A stretch of DNA of 64,000 nt from Terribacillus sp. FSL K6-0262 (GCF_037977385.1 NZ_CP150277.1:558001-622000); one strand, 5' to 3'. Shown: positions 18,048-28,675, numbered from the stretch's first letter. Notes: a model not told the origin generated them from the sequence alone. Program-made: numbers and translations.

Positions 18048-18437
18048 ATGCGCTGTCTTAGTGAGTCGGAATATAAGCTGGGATCCCGCTTCCTGTTTCT
18101 GTCCATGGCCATTGTTGTCCTGCAGCAGGATATCCGGATCGTGGAAGAAGGAAAACACAAGATAAAAACATATCTTTTGCATAACTTACAAGCAATGGAG
18201 AAAGCTGCGCTGGAGGAGCGCCGAAAGCTGCGCATCCAGCTCCGCCAGCGCAATATGCAGATTGTGACCGCAGAGAAGAATGACGCATTCACTACGTTTT
18301 TATTCATCACGAAGGAATGCGAGGAAAAGCGGAATTATTTCAATCCGGCAATACGGAAGAAAGTCGAAGCCATCCTGATGGAGCTCACACAAAAGGCTCT
18401 GCTATCTGATCCCCGCTGTACTTCCACAAATGCCTGA
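18048..18437 (+). CDS. yhjD: YhjD-like protein, function unknown
   Basis: A 129-residue soluble, basic, helix-rich protein with no recognised catalytic motif. The neighbourhood (comK on one side, yhjE on the other) and the opening MRCLSESEYKLGSRFLFLSM resemble YhjD of B. subtilis. TAGGAGG lies upstream of the ATG. The last 53 bases overlap the 3' end of convergent comK, so each mRNA carries antisense to the other. A LexA-like box in the promoter suggests DNA-damage control. Confidence 0.68.
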   Translation: MRCLSESEYKLGSRFLFLSMAIVVLQQDIRIVEEGKHKIKTYLLHNLQAMEKAALEERRKLRIQLRQRNMQIVTAEKNDAFTTFLFITKECEEKRNYFNPAIRKKVEAILMELTQKALLSDPRCTSTNA

Positions 18438-18909
18438 TCCGCTTATCCAGCAGGAAACGGTATTGCGCAGTACGCTGGACCTGATTCATCATCGATCCAT
18501 ACGACACATCCAGGATAAGTGTGTGACCATTCTTGAAAGTAAGGCTTGTACGCTGATGGGCTGCGGCTTCAATCCGCTTGATATGGGAATGTGAAATCCA
18601 GGAGCATGTGTGGGCAAGAGGAGAAGAAGTGGGAAAGAAGTACATACCGCTGACGGGGTCAACGGATATCGGGGCTTTATGCGTTATTCCGCAAATTTCC
18701 TTCACCCCAGCCTGTCTGCCCTTCAAGCTGCTTCCATAGAACTTGCAGGCCACATCGATGAATTTGCTGGGAGAGGCACGAAAAGTGAAACTGTTCTCTG
18801 TCTCGAGCACCTCACAGCCAGGCTGTCCGTTTTCAAGAACCTTCGGAAGCACTGCCATTGTAAGAGGAGTAAGTTCAGCCACAGCCGGGCTCTGTTCAAT
18901 CTGCTGCAT
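18385..18909 (-). CDS. comK: ComK competence transcription factor
   Basis: A 174-residue homologue of the master activator of DNA-uptake genes, which binds AT-rich boxes as a dimer of dimers. Recognisable family stretches include CKFYGSSLKGRQAG, PISVDPVSGMYFFPT and HTCSWISHSHIKRI. The ATG at 18909 is used because AAAGGA sits about 9 bases upstream; the ATG at 18918 abuts that site. It is a little shorter than the B. subtilis protein (192 aa). I found no perfect AAAA-N5-TTTT pair upstream, so autoregulation cannot be confirmed here. Confidence 0.93.
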   Translation of the reverse strand: MQQIEQSPAVAELTPLTMAVLPKVLENGQPGCEVLETENSFTFRASPSKFIDVACKFYGSSLKGRQAGVKEICGITHKAPISVDPVSGMYFFPTSSPLAHTCSWISHSHIKRIEAAAHQRTSLTFKNGHTLILDVSYGSMMNQVQRTAQYRFLLDKRIRHLWKYSGDQIAEPFV

Positions 18910-19011
18910 CTTAAACATTCCTTTCTGATGCAGGAAAAGAAGGTTGTCTCTACAATAGCAAAATCGGGACAGAAAAACAGGGGAATCAGATTTTCTTAAT
19001 GGAATCCTTAC

Positions 19012-19050
19012 AAAAACAGGCAGAGATATAAAAACTCTACCTGTTTTTTT
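19012..19050. terminator. Terminator at the end of the M48 protease gene
   Basis: AACAGGCAGAG and CTCTACCTGTT pair over 11 positions with one mismatch around a 9-base loop, with T runs on both sides. It separates the protease gene from the comK promoter region. Confidence 0.78.
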
Positions 19051-20206
19051 CATATTCCGTTATTTTTTCAATACGATCTCGATTGGAAGGATGAGTGGAA
19101 CGCAGCCATTCAAAAACCGGCCAAGGATCTGGATCGCCTTTGGAGACCTCCTGCATCTTTTCGAACATGCGGATGCCTGCTGCTGTATCAGGTGCATGCT
19201 CAAGTGCATAATCATCGGCCTGACGCTCCATCTCACGTGATACATAAAGGGATACAGGGGTACTTGCAAACTGCAGCAAGCCCAAGATCAAGAGAAAGAG
19301 CGGCACAGCCTGCAGCTGATGCGCAGTGATTTGCTTCTTAGCCAATATCTTGTCTGAGACCCTTTTGGTCACCCAGAGGAGAAGAAAGCCAAGAACCAGA
19401 AAACCGGCTGTTCCCCAATACACATGATGCAGTACGTAATGGCCGATTTCATGGGTGACAATGAACAGCACCTCATCTTCTGCCAATCCATCTATGGTTG
19501 TATCATACAATACGACACGGGCACTGCCGAACAAACCAGTTACATACGCATTATATGTCACCGTCTTTGCACTCTTATCGACCTCCAGGAGTGTCGCATC
19601 CGGGATACCCGCGGCATCGGTCAGCTGCTCGATATCCGTTCGCAATTCCCCATCAGGAAGGGGATGGAAGTCTTCATAGAGAGGATCGATCCACATCGGC
19701 TGGATGTACACGACGAAAATAGCGCCAGGGACGAGCAGAAGCCACAGCACGATCCACCAGCTTTTACGGAATCGTTTCATCAGGAGCTGCGATAGGAATA
19801 CCACTGCCGTGACTGCCAGATAAAAGAGAAGTAAGCTCAGCAAGTATTCCCCTGCCCAATCCCCAAATGGCTGGACACTGATCTGCCCTTGGCGCGCATT
19901 CCAAAATCCCGCCAAACGGAATGGCAGCTGCACAATACCATACAAACCGGTCAAAAGGAGCAAGAAAACCGCTAATGCGAATAGCTTGGGAAGCCGCTGT
20001 TCCAACGAGGCTGCGAATTCCTGCAGCTTACTGTCCTTCCAGACTGCAAAAAGGAAAATGGGCAATAGCGGCAGCCGTGAAAAATAAACTGCATGCCCAA
20101 TGCTGGCATATGCGCTGACATCCCGATTCAAATCGGGATAGGCCAGCAAAAAGAAACTCCAGATTGCCAAGAGATAGACGGCATAAGCAAACAGTACTTT
20201 TTTCAT
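19037..20206 (-). CDS. yhfN: M48 family zinc metallopeptidase (YhfN-like)
   Basis: A 389-residue membrane protease of the Ste24/HtpX class. Several N-terminal hydrophobic segments precede the zinc site THEIGHYVLHH (HExxH, near residue 255), and the third ligand lies in EMERQADDYALEHA. The C-terminal GDPDPWPVFEWLRSTHPSNRDR is the conserved substrate-groove motif with the THP box. Such enzymes degrade or process membrane proteins. GGAGGAA precedes the ATG. Location beside lplJ and yhfI matches YhfN, which is slightly longer (426 aa). Confidence 0.9.
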   Translation of the reverse strand: MKKVLFAYAVYLLAIWSFFLLAYPDLNRDVSAYASIGHAVYFSRLPLLPIFLFAVWKDSKLQEFAASLEQRLPKLFALAVFLLLLTGLYGIVQLPFRLAGFWNARQGQISVQPFGDWAGEYLLSLLLFYLAVTAVVFLSQLLMKRFRKSWWIVLWLLLVPGAIFVVYIQPMWIDPLYEDFHPLPDGELRTDIEQLTDAAGIPDATLLEVDKSAKTVTYNAYVTGLFGSARVVLYDTTIDGLAEDEVLFIVTHEIGHYVLHHVYWGTAGFLVLGFLLLWVTKRVSDKILAKKQITAHQLQAVPLFLLILGLLQFASTPVSLYVSREMERQADDYALEHAPDTAAGIRMFEKMQEVSKGDPDPWPVFEWLRSTHPSNRDRIEKITEYEKNR

Positions 20207-20220
20207 CCGATTCCTCCTGT

Positions 20221-20250
20221 AAAAAAAGAGACGGCCTTAAGGCTCGTCTC
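20221..20250 (-). terminator. Intrinsic terminator of lplJ
   Basis: On the minus strand GAGACGAGCC-TTAA-GGCCGTCTC is followed by seven T residues. Confidence 0.85.
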
Positions 20251-20258
20251 TTGCATGA

Positions 20259-21254
20259 TCAATACATAAGATCGATGAAATCGTCTTTTTCGATCTTACC
20301 GAGGTAATGGCTCACATTCACATCCGCCAGCGCTTGCTGGATCGACTCACGCTCATAACGGACACCTCTTAGCTTTTCTTCCAGTTCACCGACTTCCCCG
20401 ACACCGAAATAATCGCCGAATATACGGATCTGTTCAATGATGCCGTTTTTCACATCCAAGCGGATATCTACATTGCCTGAAGGGAATTTATGGGTCTGCT
20501 GAATATTGAAGCTCGGTGATTTGCCATAATTCCATTCCCATTTTTGATAACGTTCTTCGCTGATTTTGTGAATTGCTTTCCAATCGTCTTCTGTCAGCTT
20601 GTAACGCGGAACATCCTTCGTATCCTCGACATCGAAAATATAACGAAGCAGGATTTCCTTGAATTCGTGCATAGGGATTTTTTCATCCATGAATTCAGAG
20701 ATATTCGCCACCCGGCTGCGGATGGATTTGATCCCTTTGGATTCGATTTTCTCTTTCTTCACCTTCAAGGCAGAGACAACATGCTCAATTTCAGAATCGT
20801 ACATCAGTGTACCATGGCTGAACATCAGCCCGCGCGTGGAGAATTGCGCATTCCCGGAGATTTTACGTTCGCCGACAAGCAAATCATTGCGTCCTTTCAA
20901 TTCAGCGGGGACGCCGAGCTTATTCAATGCATCCGTCACAGGTTTTGTGAATTTTGCGAAATCCTGGAAGCTATTGCCGTCATCTTGGGTGATGAAGCTG
21001 AAATTCAAGTTCCCCAAATCATGATATACAGCTCCTCCGCCAGAAAGACGGCGCACGACCTTGATGCCGTTATCATCCACATACTTCGTATTGATTTCTT
21101 CGATTGTGTTCTGGTTCCGGCCGATGATGATGGACGGTTCATTGATATAGAAAAGCAGGTATGTATCGTCCTTGCCGAAATTTTTCAGCACATATTCCTC
21201 AATCGCAAGGTTGATCCTTGGATCTGTGATTCCTTCATTATCGATAAAACGCAA
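20259..21254 (-). CDS. lplJ: Lipoate-protein ligase LplJ
   Basis: A 331-residue ligase that activates free lipoate with ATP and attaches it to lipoyl domains of 2-oxoacid dehydrogenases. RRLSGGGAVYHDLGNLNFSF near residue 70 is the lipoyl-AMP binding loop, and KISGNAQF near 130 carries the catalytic lysine region. The C-terminal accessory domain (about 245-331) is present, as in LplA/LplJ enzymes. The start is TTG at 21254 after GGGGGT. Neighbours match B. subtilis yhfJ (lplJ). Confidence 0.93.
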   Translation of the reverse strand: MRFIDNEGITDPRINLAIEEYVLKNFGKDDTYLLFYINEPSIIIGRNQNTIEEINTKYVDDNGIKVVRRLSGGGAVYHDLGNLNFSFITQDDGNSFQDFAKFTKPVTDALNKLGVPAELKGRNDLLVGERKISGNAQFSTRGLMFSHGTLMYDSEIEHVVSALKVKKEKIESKGIKSIRSRVANISEFMDEKIPMHEFKEILLRYIFDVEDTKDVPRYKLTEDDWKAIHKISEERYQKWEWNYGKSPSFNIQQTHKFPSGNVDIRLDVKNGIIEQIRIFGDYFGVGEVGELEEKLRGVRYERESIQQALADVNVSHYLGKIEKDDFIDLMY

Positions 21255-21330
21255 AATAAAGACCCCCAGTGTCAGAAAATGTTTATCCTAGTAATATTCT
21301 ACCGAATCATAAGCCCTTTATCAATCCAGA

Positions 21331-21358
21331 CAAAATGGGAAGGTCTCACCCTTCCCAT
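21331..21358 (-). terminator. Terminator of yhfI
   Basis: ATGGGAAGG (21335-21343) and CCTTCCCAT (21350-21358) form a perfect 9-bp stem with a TTTT on the minus strand. Confidence 0.7.
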
Positions 21359-22077
21359 TCCAATCCTTCATATGCCAGCTTCACTTCACCGCTGAACACA
21401 CTGCTTGCTTCCTCCAGAAGCTGCCGATGTTCGCCGAAATGCGGCAGATGACTCAGGAAGAGCGTCTTCACGCCCGCTTGCTCCGCAATACCGCCAACCT
21501 GCAGGCTGTTCATATGACCTGCCGCTTCCCCGTCCTGATGCTGATAAAAATTACAATCGGTGATGAGCAGGTCTGCACCTTTGCTGAACTCCGCCCATTC
21601 CTCCAAATAACTGGAGTCGGCTGTATAGACGATATCCGATACACCATCGGAAATCCGCATGCCATAGCAAGGTACGGGATGCTTCGTTTTCATGAAAGTA
21701 ATCGCGAAGGGACCAATGCTCAAAATTTCATCCGGCTGATAGGCTATCCCTTCCGTGAATTTATGGCTCAAGCTCTTGAAGCCTGCCTCGTCCTCTTCAT
21801 GGCCATATATCGGCAGCACATCCTCTGTTCCTCTCAAACTGTTCTGCACCTGCCAAACGTGCTGCAATGCACCAATGTCCGCTACATGATCCGGATGATA
21901 ATGACTTACAACAACTGCATTCAAGTCCTTCGGATCGACAAAAGCAGGCATTCTGGATAGTGCACCGCTTCCACAATCCAGCAGCAGGGAATATCCATCC
22001 TTCTCCACTACATAACAGGAGCTGGCACTCTCCCTGCCAGGATATGCTCCCCAAAATCCTATTACTGTCAATTTCAT
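21346..22077 (-). CDS. yhfI: MBL-fold metal-dependent hydrolase YhfI
   Basis: A 243-residue metallo-beta-lactamase-fold protein. SHYHPDHVAD supplies the HxHxDH metal site, and further ligands lie in ADSSYLEEW and LFLSHLPHFGE. The family includes RNase Z-like and phosphodiesterase enzymes, and the substrate is not evident. The ATG at 22077 gives the ~244-aa family length, with GGAGAGG about 11 bases upstream. It sits next to lplJ as in B. subtilis. Confidence 0.88.
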   Translation of the reverse strand: MKLTVIGFWGAYPGRESASSCYVVEKDGYSLLLDCGSGALSRMPAFVDPKDLNAVVVSHYHPDHVADIGALQHVWQVQNSLRGTEDVLPIYGHEEDEAGFKSLSHKFTEGIAYQPDEILSIGPFAITFMKTKHPVPCYGMRISDGVSDIVYTADSSYLEEWAEFSKGADLLITDCNFYQHQDGEAAGHMNSLQVGGIAEQAGVKTLFLSHLPHFGEHRQLLEEASSVFSGEVKLAYEGLEWEG

Positions 22078-22233
22078 ATCAATCTGCACCTCTCCTTCTA
22101 CTGATACCATTACCGATTTCCCTTGCCATTAATCCCTGCTTCCATAGGTCCTCCCTTTAGGGGGCTGGTCTACTTCATGCTTATATGACATAATATAACA
22201 AAAACAGAAAAAACGCATATGGGGGGATATCCA

Positions 22234-22791
22234 TTGAGACCGGAATTGACACGAATGACAAAAGCAGATGATTTCTTGGATTATTATTGGCTGAAAGAAG
22301 AACTCGTCCAATTCTGCCGTGAAAACGGACTTCCTGCATCAGGTTCCAAAATGGAAATCACCGCGCGGATCGAAAGTTTCCTCCGGGATGGCAGCATGGA
22401 GAAACCGACCCAAGAACAATCCCGCAAAAGGAAGAAAACCGCTGAACCGCTCAGCCGCTCCACCATCATTACAGAAGATCATCGCTGCAGTCAGGATGTG
22501 CGTGCATTTTTCAAAAAAGAAATCGGCGAGCACTTTCATTTTTCCACTTACATACAAAGCTATTTCCGGGATAATGTCGGGAAGACATATGAAGATGCCA
22601 TCCGCGCATGGCATGAAGAAGAAATCCGCAAGCAGGGTCCTGCATATAAAAAGGACATTGCTCCTCCATTCGAGTATAATCGCTTCATTCGTAAATTCTT
22701 TTCTGATCCCGCCAATAAAGACAAATCATGCGCCCAAGCTGTCAAGGCTTGGAACAAGAAAAAAAGCAGGCCTTATTCCCATAGTTCCTGA
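22234..22791 (+). CDS. SAP-domain protein with DUF6434-like repeats
   Basis: A 185-residue protein. Residues about 15-50 (YYWLKEELVQFCRENGLPASGSKMEITARI) form a SAP-type DNA-binding helix-extended-helix motif. Two later segments share the pattern F-IR/QS-F-F-D--KT-EDAIRAW and FIRKFFSDPANKDKSCAQAVKAW, resembling DUF6434 or a duplicated helical module. A basic linker joins the two halves. The TTG at 22234, 7 bases after GGGGGGAT, is preferred; the upstream ATG at 22219 has no site. A nucleic-acid role is likely but unproven. Confidence 0.72.
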   Translation: MRPELTRMTKADDFLDYYWLKEELVQFCRENGLPASGSKMEITARIESFLRDGSMEKPTQEQSRKRKKTAEPLSRSTIITEDHRCSQDVRAFFKKEIGEHFHFSTYIQSYFRDNVGKTYEDAIRAWHEEEIRKQGPAYKKDIAPPFEYNRFIRKFFSDPANKDKSCAQAVKAWNKKKSRPYSHSS

Positions 22792-22797
22792 CCATTG

Positions 22798-22829
22798 AAA
22801 AAAGCTTCTCCCTCAGGAGAAGCTTTTTT
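22798..22829. terminator. Bidirectional terminator between the SAP gene and hemY
   Basis: AAAAAAGCTTCTCC-CTCA-GGAGAAGCTTTTTT, a perfect 14-bp palindromic stem. Confidence 0.92.
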
Positions 22830-24234
22830 CACGCAAGTAAGCCAGTACGTTCTGTACAGCTTCCTCACCGCTGTCGATACAATCGGGAATACCGATTCCA
22901 TCGTAGGACCCTCCTGCCAGGAATATGCCCGGCAAGTGGATTTTCATGTTGGCACGCACATCGGCAACGCGCTTCAGATGACCGACAACGTATTGCGGCA
23001 TCGCTTTTTTCCAGCGGCTGACAACGGAAAAGAGCGGCTTGCTTTTTATTTTCATGATCTTGTTCAAATCCTTCAAGGCAATTTGGACGATTTCCTCATC
23101 CGATAAGTCCACCACTCCACTGTCATCGGGTCTGCCGACGTAGCAGCGAAGCATAACTTTGCCATCCGGTGTGGTACCTTCCCACTTTTTATGCGTCCAT
23201 GTACAAGCAGTGATCCGATATTTACTGTTACGGGAGATAACGAAGCCCGTACCGTCGATATCCTTCTTGATTGCCGATGCATCGAATGTCATTGCTACCG
23301 TGGCAACGGATGTCGCCTTCATTTCCCTCAGCTGTTCCATGAAATCATACTGGCTCAGCATGCGCTGGACAGCAAAGAAAGGAGACGCAAGGACGGCGGC
23401 ATCTGCACGATATACCTCGCCGTTACCGAGCAGCAGATGATAATGATCGTCTTTGCGCTCAATATGATCCACACTTGTTTCCAGTTGGACGGTTCCTGGA
23501 TCAAGCTGCTTTTCCAGCCCGTCCACCAAGGATTGCAGTCCATTCTTCAAGGAAAGGAATGCACCTGGCGGCTTCACATTTTTCTTCTGTTTCGGAGGCT
23601 TCGGCATCGTGGCCTGCAGTCCTTTGATCACACTTCCGTACTGCTGCTCCACTTCATAGAACTTCGGATATGTCGCCATCAGGCTCAATTCATCGATATC
23701 GCCGGCATATACACCAGATAATAGGGGCTCGAGCACATTTTCCACCAGCTCATCGCCAAATCGGCGACGGAAGAATAAGCCCATGGATTGATCCTGTGCT
23801 TCTTTTCCTTTCGGCAGCATCGGTTCCACACTGATACGTGCTTTCGCCTTTGTTGACAAAAGGCGTGACTGATAGAAAGGTTTCAATTCCGTCGGCACAC
23901 CCATGAAAGCACGTTTCGGCATTTTATGCAGTTTCTTGCCTGCCAATATAAAGGATTGACCTGTATTGTTCCGGACAAGATCCTTCTCCATGCCGATATC
24001 ATGAATCAAGCGCGATGCTGATTCCTTACGTGCTAAAAAGGAATCCGGACCGCGTTCGATCATGAATCCATCTTTTTTCAGCGTCTCGATCTTCCCGCCA
24101 AGGCGGCTGGAAGCTTCAAACAGCTTTACCTCATAGTCCAGACGATAGGCGCGTATCTGCTTTTGCAGGTAATAAGCAGTCGTCAGGCCGGCAATGCCGC
24201 CCCCGACGATTGCAATCTGTTTTTTCTCAGCCAT
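22813..24234 (-). CDS. hemY: Coproporphyrinogen III oxidase (HemY/CgoX)
   Basis: A 473-residue FAD enzyme. In Firmicutes it oxidises coproporphyrinogen III to coproporphyrin III, the step before iron insertion. [17 protein letters not shown] at residues 8-24 is the Rossmann dinucleotide-binding motif. The C-terminal [18 protein letters not shown] is the second FAD-contact motif of the family. The ATG at 24234 lies inside the last codons of hemH (8-base overlap) and gives the usual ~470 aa. Last gene of hemE-hemH-hemY. Confidence 0.94.
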   Translation of the reverse strand: MAEKKQIAIVGGGIAGLTTAYYLQKQIRAYRLDYEVKLFEASSRLGGKIETLKKDGFMIERGPDSFLARKESASRLIHDIGMEKDLVRNNTGQSFILAGKKLHKMPKRAFMGVPTELKPFYQSRLLSTKAKARISVEPMLPKGKEAQDQSMGLFFRRRFGDELVENVLEPLLSGVYAGDIDELSLMATYPKFYEVEQQYGSVIKGLQATMPKPPKQKKNVKPPGAFLSLKNGLQSLVDGLEKQLDPGTVQLETSVDHIERKDDHYHLLLGNGEVYRADAAVLASPFFAVQRMLSQYDFMEQLREMKATSVATVAMTFDASAIKKDIDGTGFVISRNSKYRITACTWTHKKWEGTTPDGKVMLRCYVGRPDDSGVVDLSDEEIVQIALKDLNKIMKIKSKPLFSVVSRWKKAMPQYVVGHLKRVADVRANMKIHLPGIFLAGGSYDGIGIPDCIDSGEEAVQNVLAYLREKSFS

Positions 24235-25174
24235 GTCGCTCAACTCGTGCCTGCTGATCCAAAACCACCTTTGCCAATGTATCGATGAACTGCTGATCTG
24301 TATTCGGCATTGCCGGACGGTAGTATTTTGCACCTAATTCGTCACACACGACCTTACATTCGTAGTCATTATCATAGAGTACTTCCAAATGATCCGCGAT
24401 GAATCCAACTGGAGCATAGACGAAGGAACGGTAGCCTTTTTTCTCGTAAAGCTCGCGTGTAAGATCCTGTACATCCGGTCCAAGCCACGGATCAGGCGTG
24501 TTCCCTTCACTCTGCCAGCCAAGCTCGACATTCTTGATGCCAGTCTGCTCCTGGATCAACTCAGCTGTACGCTTCAACTGATCTGGGTATGGATCGCCAT
24601 GCTGAAGGATTTTTTCCGGAAGGCTGTGAGCAGATACGATCAATGCTGCTTTTTCACGTTCTTCCTTGTCCATGCCAGCGAAAATTTCGGAAATCTTATC
24701 TGACCAGTGTTTGATGAATCCCGGCTCATCATACCAGCTTTCCACGGACGTAATCTGAAGGTTGCCAGCTTCGGCAGCTGCTTTTTGGGCACGCTCGTTA
24801 TAGGATTTGACACTGAATGTACTGTAATGTGGTGCCAATACGAGGGAAATGGCTTCTGTGATACCATCCTTCGCCATTGCAGCAACACCGTCTTCGATCC
24901 AAGGCTCGATATGCTTCAGGCCAAGATAAGCTTTGAATTCGATGGCATCCTGCGCTTTGTTCAGCGCTGTTTCAAGTGCAGCAGCTTGTTCCTGCGTGAT
25001 ACGGGCAAGCGGGGAAATACCGCCGATTGCTTTATAACGGCTTGTCAAATCCTCCAGCATCTCCGGTGTAGGCTTATGTCCATGCCGGATATCCGTATAA
25101 TAACGCTCGATATCTTCTTCTTTATATGGCGTGCCATACGCCATTACCAGTAAACCAACTTTTTTCTTTGTCAT
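24227..25174 (-). CDS. hemH: Ferrochelatase (coproporphyrin III ferrochelatase, HemH/CpfC)
   Basis: A 315-residue soluble monomeric ferrochelatase inserting Fe2+ into coproporphyrin III. Conserved features are [16 protein letters not shown] at the N-terminus, the catalytic histidine in [10 protein letters not shown] near residue 182, and [14 protein letters not shown] near residue 260 with the second metal ligand Glu. AGGTGT precedes the ATG, and the gene starts 15 bases after hemE ends. It overlaps hemY, a tight operon arrangement. Confidence 0.95.
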   Translation of the reverse strand: MTKKKVGLLVMAYGTPYKEEDIERYYTDIRHGHKPTPEMLEDLTSRYKAIGGISPLARITQEQAAALETALNKAQDAIEFKAYLGLKHIEPWIEDGVAAMAKDGITEAISLVLAPHYSTFSVKSYNERAQKAAAEAGNLQITSVESWYDEPGFIKHWSDKISEIFAGMDKEEREKAALIVSAHSLPEKILQHGDPYPDQLKRTAELIQEQTGIKNVELGWQSEGNTPDPWLGPDVQDLTRELYEKKGYRSFVYAPVGFIADHLEVLYDNDYECKVVCDELGAKYYRPAMPNTDQQFIDTLAKVVLDQQARVERHG

Positions 25175-25189
25175 GTCTTACACCTCGGG

Positions 25190-26239
25190 TTAAAGAATAG
25201 AATTTTGTTTTGCGGAATACGAATGGATGAAGGTAGTCAGCTTCTTCAGCACACTTGGCTGTATTTCCGGCGTCACGCCGTGGCCAAGGTTGAATACATG
25301 CGGACCAGCCTCCCGGCCTTGATCCAGGATCGATTTTGTCCGCTCCTCCAGCACCTTCCAGTCACTTGTCAGGAACGCTGGATCGAGATTGCCTTGAAGT
25401 GTCTTCGTAATGCCTTTCTCTCTTGCTTCCCGGATGGATAGTCTCCAGTCCAAACCAATGACATCCACCGGCAGATCATTCCATTCCAATATCAAATGGC
25501 TTGCCCCCACACCGAATAAGATGAGCGGGACATTGGTTTCACGCAATTCACTGAAAATGCGCTCCATTGTCGGCTTGATATACATGCGGTAATCCGCAGC
25601 ATTCAGCGCACCTACCCAGGAATCGAAAATTTGGATGGCAGACGCCCCCGCCTTCACTTGTGCTTTCGCATACGTGATGGATACTTCGGCAAGTTTGTCC
25701 ATCAATGCGAACCATGCAGCAGGGTCACTATACATAAGCGATTTCGTTTTATGATAATTCCTTGACGGTCCGCCTTCGATCATGTAGCTCGCCAATGTAA
25801 ACGGCGCACCGGAAAAACCGATTAACGGTACTTCCAGCTGTTCTTCTGTCAGGAGCTTGATCGTATCCAGGATATAAGGTATATCCCGCTCTGGATCCAA
25901 AGTGCCAAGCCTCTCCACATCCTGGACGCTGCGGATGGGGTTGGCGATCACCGGTCCGATTCCTGACTTGATATCGACATCCACACCGATTCCAGGCAGT
26001 GGCGTCATAATATCCTTATATAGGATTGCAGCATCGACATCGTACTGCTCGACCGGCAGTCTCGTCACATAAGCTGCAAGCTCCGGCTGATGCGTGATCT
26101 CAAACAAGGAGTATTTCTCTTTCAGCTCGCGGTATTCTTTCTGCGATCTCCCTGCCTGGCGCATATACCATACCGGCGTGTAATCCGTTGCTTCCCCGCG
26201 GAAAGCACGCAGCATTGTATCATTTTTGATCTTAGGCAT
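25190..26239 (-). CDS. hemE: Uroporphyrinogen decarboxylase
   Basis: A 349-residue enzyme that converts uroporphyrinogen III to coproporphyrinogen III. The N-terminal signature [16 protein letters not shown] (about 22-37) contains the substrate-binding arginines, and [19 protein letters not shown] near 140 is also characteristic. The ATG at 26239 follows GGAGAAGG; the open frame extends upstream, but that part is a low-complexity leader without a site. First gene of hemEHY, 124 bases downstream of pbpF on the same strand. Confidence 0.95.
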   Translation of the reverse strand: MPKIKNDTMLRAFRGEATDYTPVWYMRQAGRSQKEYRELKEKYSLFEITHQPELAAYVTRLPVEQYDVDAAILYKDIMTPLPGIGVDVDIKSGIGPVIANPIRSVQDVERLGTLDPERDIPYILDTIKLLTEEQLEVPLIGFSGAPFTLASYMIEGGPSRNYHKTKSLMYSDPAAWFALMDKLAEVSITYAKAQVKAGASAIQIFDSWVGALNAADYRMYIKPTMERIFSELRETNVPLILFGVGASHLILEWNDLPVDVIGLDWRLSIREAREKGITKTLQGNLDPAFLTSDWKVLEERTKSILDQGREAGPHVFNLGHGVTPEIQPSVLKKLTTFIHSYSAKQNSIL

Positions 26240-26363
26240 AATCCTTCTCCTTCGTCTCCTCATTATCCGTTTCCAACTATACGAAATTTCATTGGCGTTT
26301 GCATACATTTGGCTCATAAAAATCGCTATTTTTTGTAGATTTGTGTCAGAGTCGTGAAATTTG

Positions 26364-28541
26364 TCAGAATCCGAAACCAGAAAGGACTGTATGGTTGGAT
26401 TCTGCGCCGCTTTCATCCGTCAGCGGATTGAATGGAACCACATAGTAGGAAGTGTCTTTCAGCGGATTGACTTTATCCACTGTGAAGGATCCCTTCCCTT
26501 GTACTTCCCCGATTTTCTCTGCGCCATCGTCCGTTTCTTTATAAATATGATAGACGATCCGCTTGTCATCGCTCGCCGTCCACGTCAAATCGGCATTGAC
26601 TAGTCTCAAACCTCCGAAACCATAGGAAATCGATGCATCCGTGATTGTCGGCAATTCAACCGGACCGCCGATATCCTCCGCATTCTCCGGCTTTTCAAAG
26701 CTTGATGACATCGTCCGGTATTGGGAAACTTGACGCAAGATCGATTTCGTGAGTGCTGTCGGCATCGAGCTGCCGCTCTCCAAATAGTTTTCTTTTGTCG
26801 AATTGTCGTATCCCATCCAGCTCACTGCGACATATTCAGGGGTATAACCGGCAAACCATGCGTCTTTATCAGCACCATCCACTAGCGGATGCTGTGTCGT
26901 ACCCGTTTTGCCAGCCAACGCTCCATAATAGGTCCCTGCAGTTCCAGTACCGCCCGTGACGACTCCTTGCAGCATGCGAGTCATATCCCAGGCCGTCTGT
27001 TCGGAAAATACATCCTCCGTCTGTGGATCTGCTTCGAAGGCTGCTTCCCCGTTCCGGTCATAAATCACGTTGATGGACTGGGATTCGACCCACTGCCCCT
27101 CATGGGCAAACGTGCGGAAACCTTCTGCTATTTGCAGCGGTGTCAAACCTTTCTCCAAACCGCCAAGGGCGATGGACAGACCTTTATCCGGCAGATCGAT
27201 ATGCATCTTTTCCAAGTATGACTTGCTCGTATTGATACCGATCTGATCGAGCAGCCAAACAGCCGTCGTATTCTTCGATTCCTGCAGGGCTTCATACATC
27301 GTGATATCGCCCTCGTACTGATCATCATAGTTGGAAACCGTGTAATCCCCCTCATATGTTTCCTTCTCATCAGGTAGCTCACTGTACGCATTATAGTCTC
27401 CCGTATCCAGTGCCGGCCCGTAAACAGCGAGCGGCTTCATCACAGATCCGGGCTGCCTGGGCACCGTCACCCTGTTCATGTCCCCATACTTGAAATCACG
27501 CGCCCCCACAGCCGCGACGATTTTGCCGGAGTTCTGATCAAGCATGACAAAAGCCCCCTCGACGCCCTCTGTCGAGCCATCGAAATACGTATCATCCTTC
27601 ATTGTCTCGTAAGCCGTACGCTGGATATCTTCATCCACGTTCACTACGATCCGGTAACCTCCGGTGCGCAGGTCCTCCAAAGATAAATCATATTTCTCCT
27701 GCGCTTCTTCTGCCACCAGATCGATATAGCTCTCGATCCAAGGACGCTCCTGTTCCTCTTCAGGCTCCGTCACGCCAAGGTCCTCCGCTTGTGCGGCGTC
27801 TTTTTCTTCCTTCGTGATATAGCCCTGCTCCTCCATCTCATCCAGCACCAAATTTCGTCTTTCCTTTGCCAGATCCGGATTATTATTCGGCGAGTACGTA
27901 TTGGGCGCTTTGGACAATGCGGCCAGCATCGCACTCTCTGAAAGAGTCAAATCGCTTGCGCTCTTGTTGAAGTAATAGTTGGCAGCTGACTCGATGCCAT
28001 AAAGACCGTGCGCGAAATAAATTTCATTCAGATAGTATTCCAGGATCTGATTCTTCGTGTAATGCTTCTCCAAGTAGATGGCAGCCATCGCTTCCTTCGC
28101 TTTTCGAGTGAAAGTCTTATCATTCTTGAAGAAAAGATTCTTCGCTGTCTGCTGCGTTATCGTGCTTCCGCCTTCCACTTTGCTCATCGCCAGGATATCG
28201 CGGTACAGCGCTCTGGCAGTCGCCCGCAAGTCGATACCATGATGGCTGTAAAAACGGGCATCCTCAATGGAAACAAAAGCATTTTTAACATGCTCGGATA
28301 TTTCATCGAATTTGACAGGCTTCCGGTTTTCTTCATAAAACTGTGCAATCATTTCCCCGTCTTGGTTTTCGACAGTCGAAGCAGCCTTCAGTGTCAAATC
28401 ATCTTTATCGATAACGAGTCTTCCCCCGAAAAACAAGAGGATATAGACAGCAGTCAAACCTGCCAATATGACACCTGCCCCGAAAAGATAAAAAGTCTTT
28501 CGGCGCATACGCAGGTGCTGCTTATGTTCTGATCGTTTCAT
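26364..28541 (-). CDS. pbpF: Class A penicillin-binding protein PbpF (glycosyltransferase/transpeptidase)
   Basis: A 725-residue bifunctional cell-wall synthase. A cytoplasmic basic tail and one membrane anchor (about 15-37) precede the GT51 domain with catalytic Glu in [12 protein letters not shown] and the motif [15 protein letters not shown]. The transpeptidase domain has the nucleophile Ser in [11 protein letters not shown] and KTG in AGKTGTTQH. Residues about 620-720 resemble an FN3-like domain. AGAGGTGA lies upstream. Adjacent to hemE as in B. subtilis, where pbpF contributes to spore wall synthesis. Confidence 0.93.
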   Translation of the reverse strand: MKRSEHKQHLRMRRKTFYLFGAGVILAGLTAVYILLFFGGRLVIDKDDLTLKAASTVENQDGEMIAQFYEENRKPVKFDEISEHVKNAFVSIEDARFYSHHGIDLRATARALYRDILAMSKVEGGSTITQQTAKNLFFKNDKTFTRKAKEAMAAIYLEKHYTKNQILEYYLNEIYFAHGLYGIESAANYYFNKSASDLTLSESAMLAALSKAPNTYSPNNNPDLAKERRNLVLDEMEEQGYITKEEKDAAQAEDLGVTEPEEEQERPWIESYIDLVAEEAQEKYDLSLEDLRTGGYRIVVNVDEDIQRTAYETMKDDTYFDGSTEGVEGAFVMLDQNSGKIVAAVGARDFKYGDMNRVTVPRQPGSVMKPLAVYGPALDTGDYNAYSELPDEKETYEGDYTVSNYDDQYEGDITMYEALQESKNTTAVWLLDQIGINTSKSYLEKMHIDLPDKGLSIALGGLEKGLTPLQIAEGFRTFAHEGQWVESQSINVIYDRNGEAAFEADPQTEDVFSEQTAWDMTRMLQGVVTGGTGTAGTYYGALAGKTGTTQHPLVDGADKDAWFAGYTPEYVAVSWMGYDNSTKENYLESGSSMPTALTKSILRQVSQYRTMSSSFEKPENAEDIGGPVELPTITDASISYGFGGLRLVNADLTWTASDDKRIVYHIYKETDDGAEKIGEVQGKGSFTVDKVNPLKDTSYYVVPFNPLTDESGAESNHTVLSGFGF

Positions 28542-28645
28542 AACGTTCGTTTCACCTCTTACGTATCCCCATGTTCATTCTATAATCCTTATTATACGAC
28601 AAAAAATGCCATTTACCCATCTTTCCTGCCGTTTGGGGTCCTGGC

Positions 28646-28675
28646 TTGCATTGCGTATCATGGAATTGCTACACT
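28646..28675 (+). promoter_or_regulatory. Probable promoter of hmoB
   Basis: TTGCAT (28646-28651), 18-base spacer, TACACT (28670-28675) preceded by TGC, an extended -10; about 34 bases before the hmoB ATG. Confidence 0.45.

Noticed and set aside
18910..19036. ComK autoregulatory K-box in front of comK
   Set aside because: No pair of AAAA-N5-TTTT boxes with the usual spacing; the nearest A/T pairs are 13-14 bases apart.
20544..21395. A 283-codon plus-strand frame over lplJ
   Set aside because: Antisense to a clear lipoate ligase; Phe/Ile/His-rich composition of a shadow frame.
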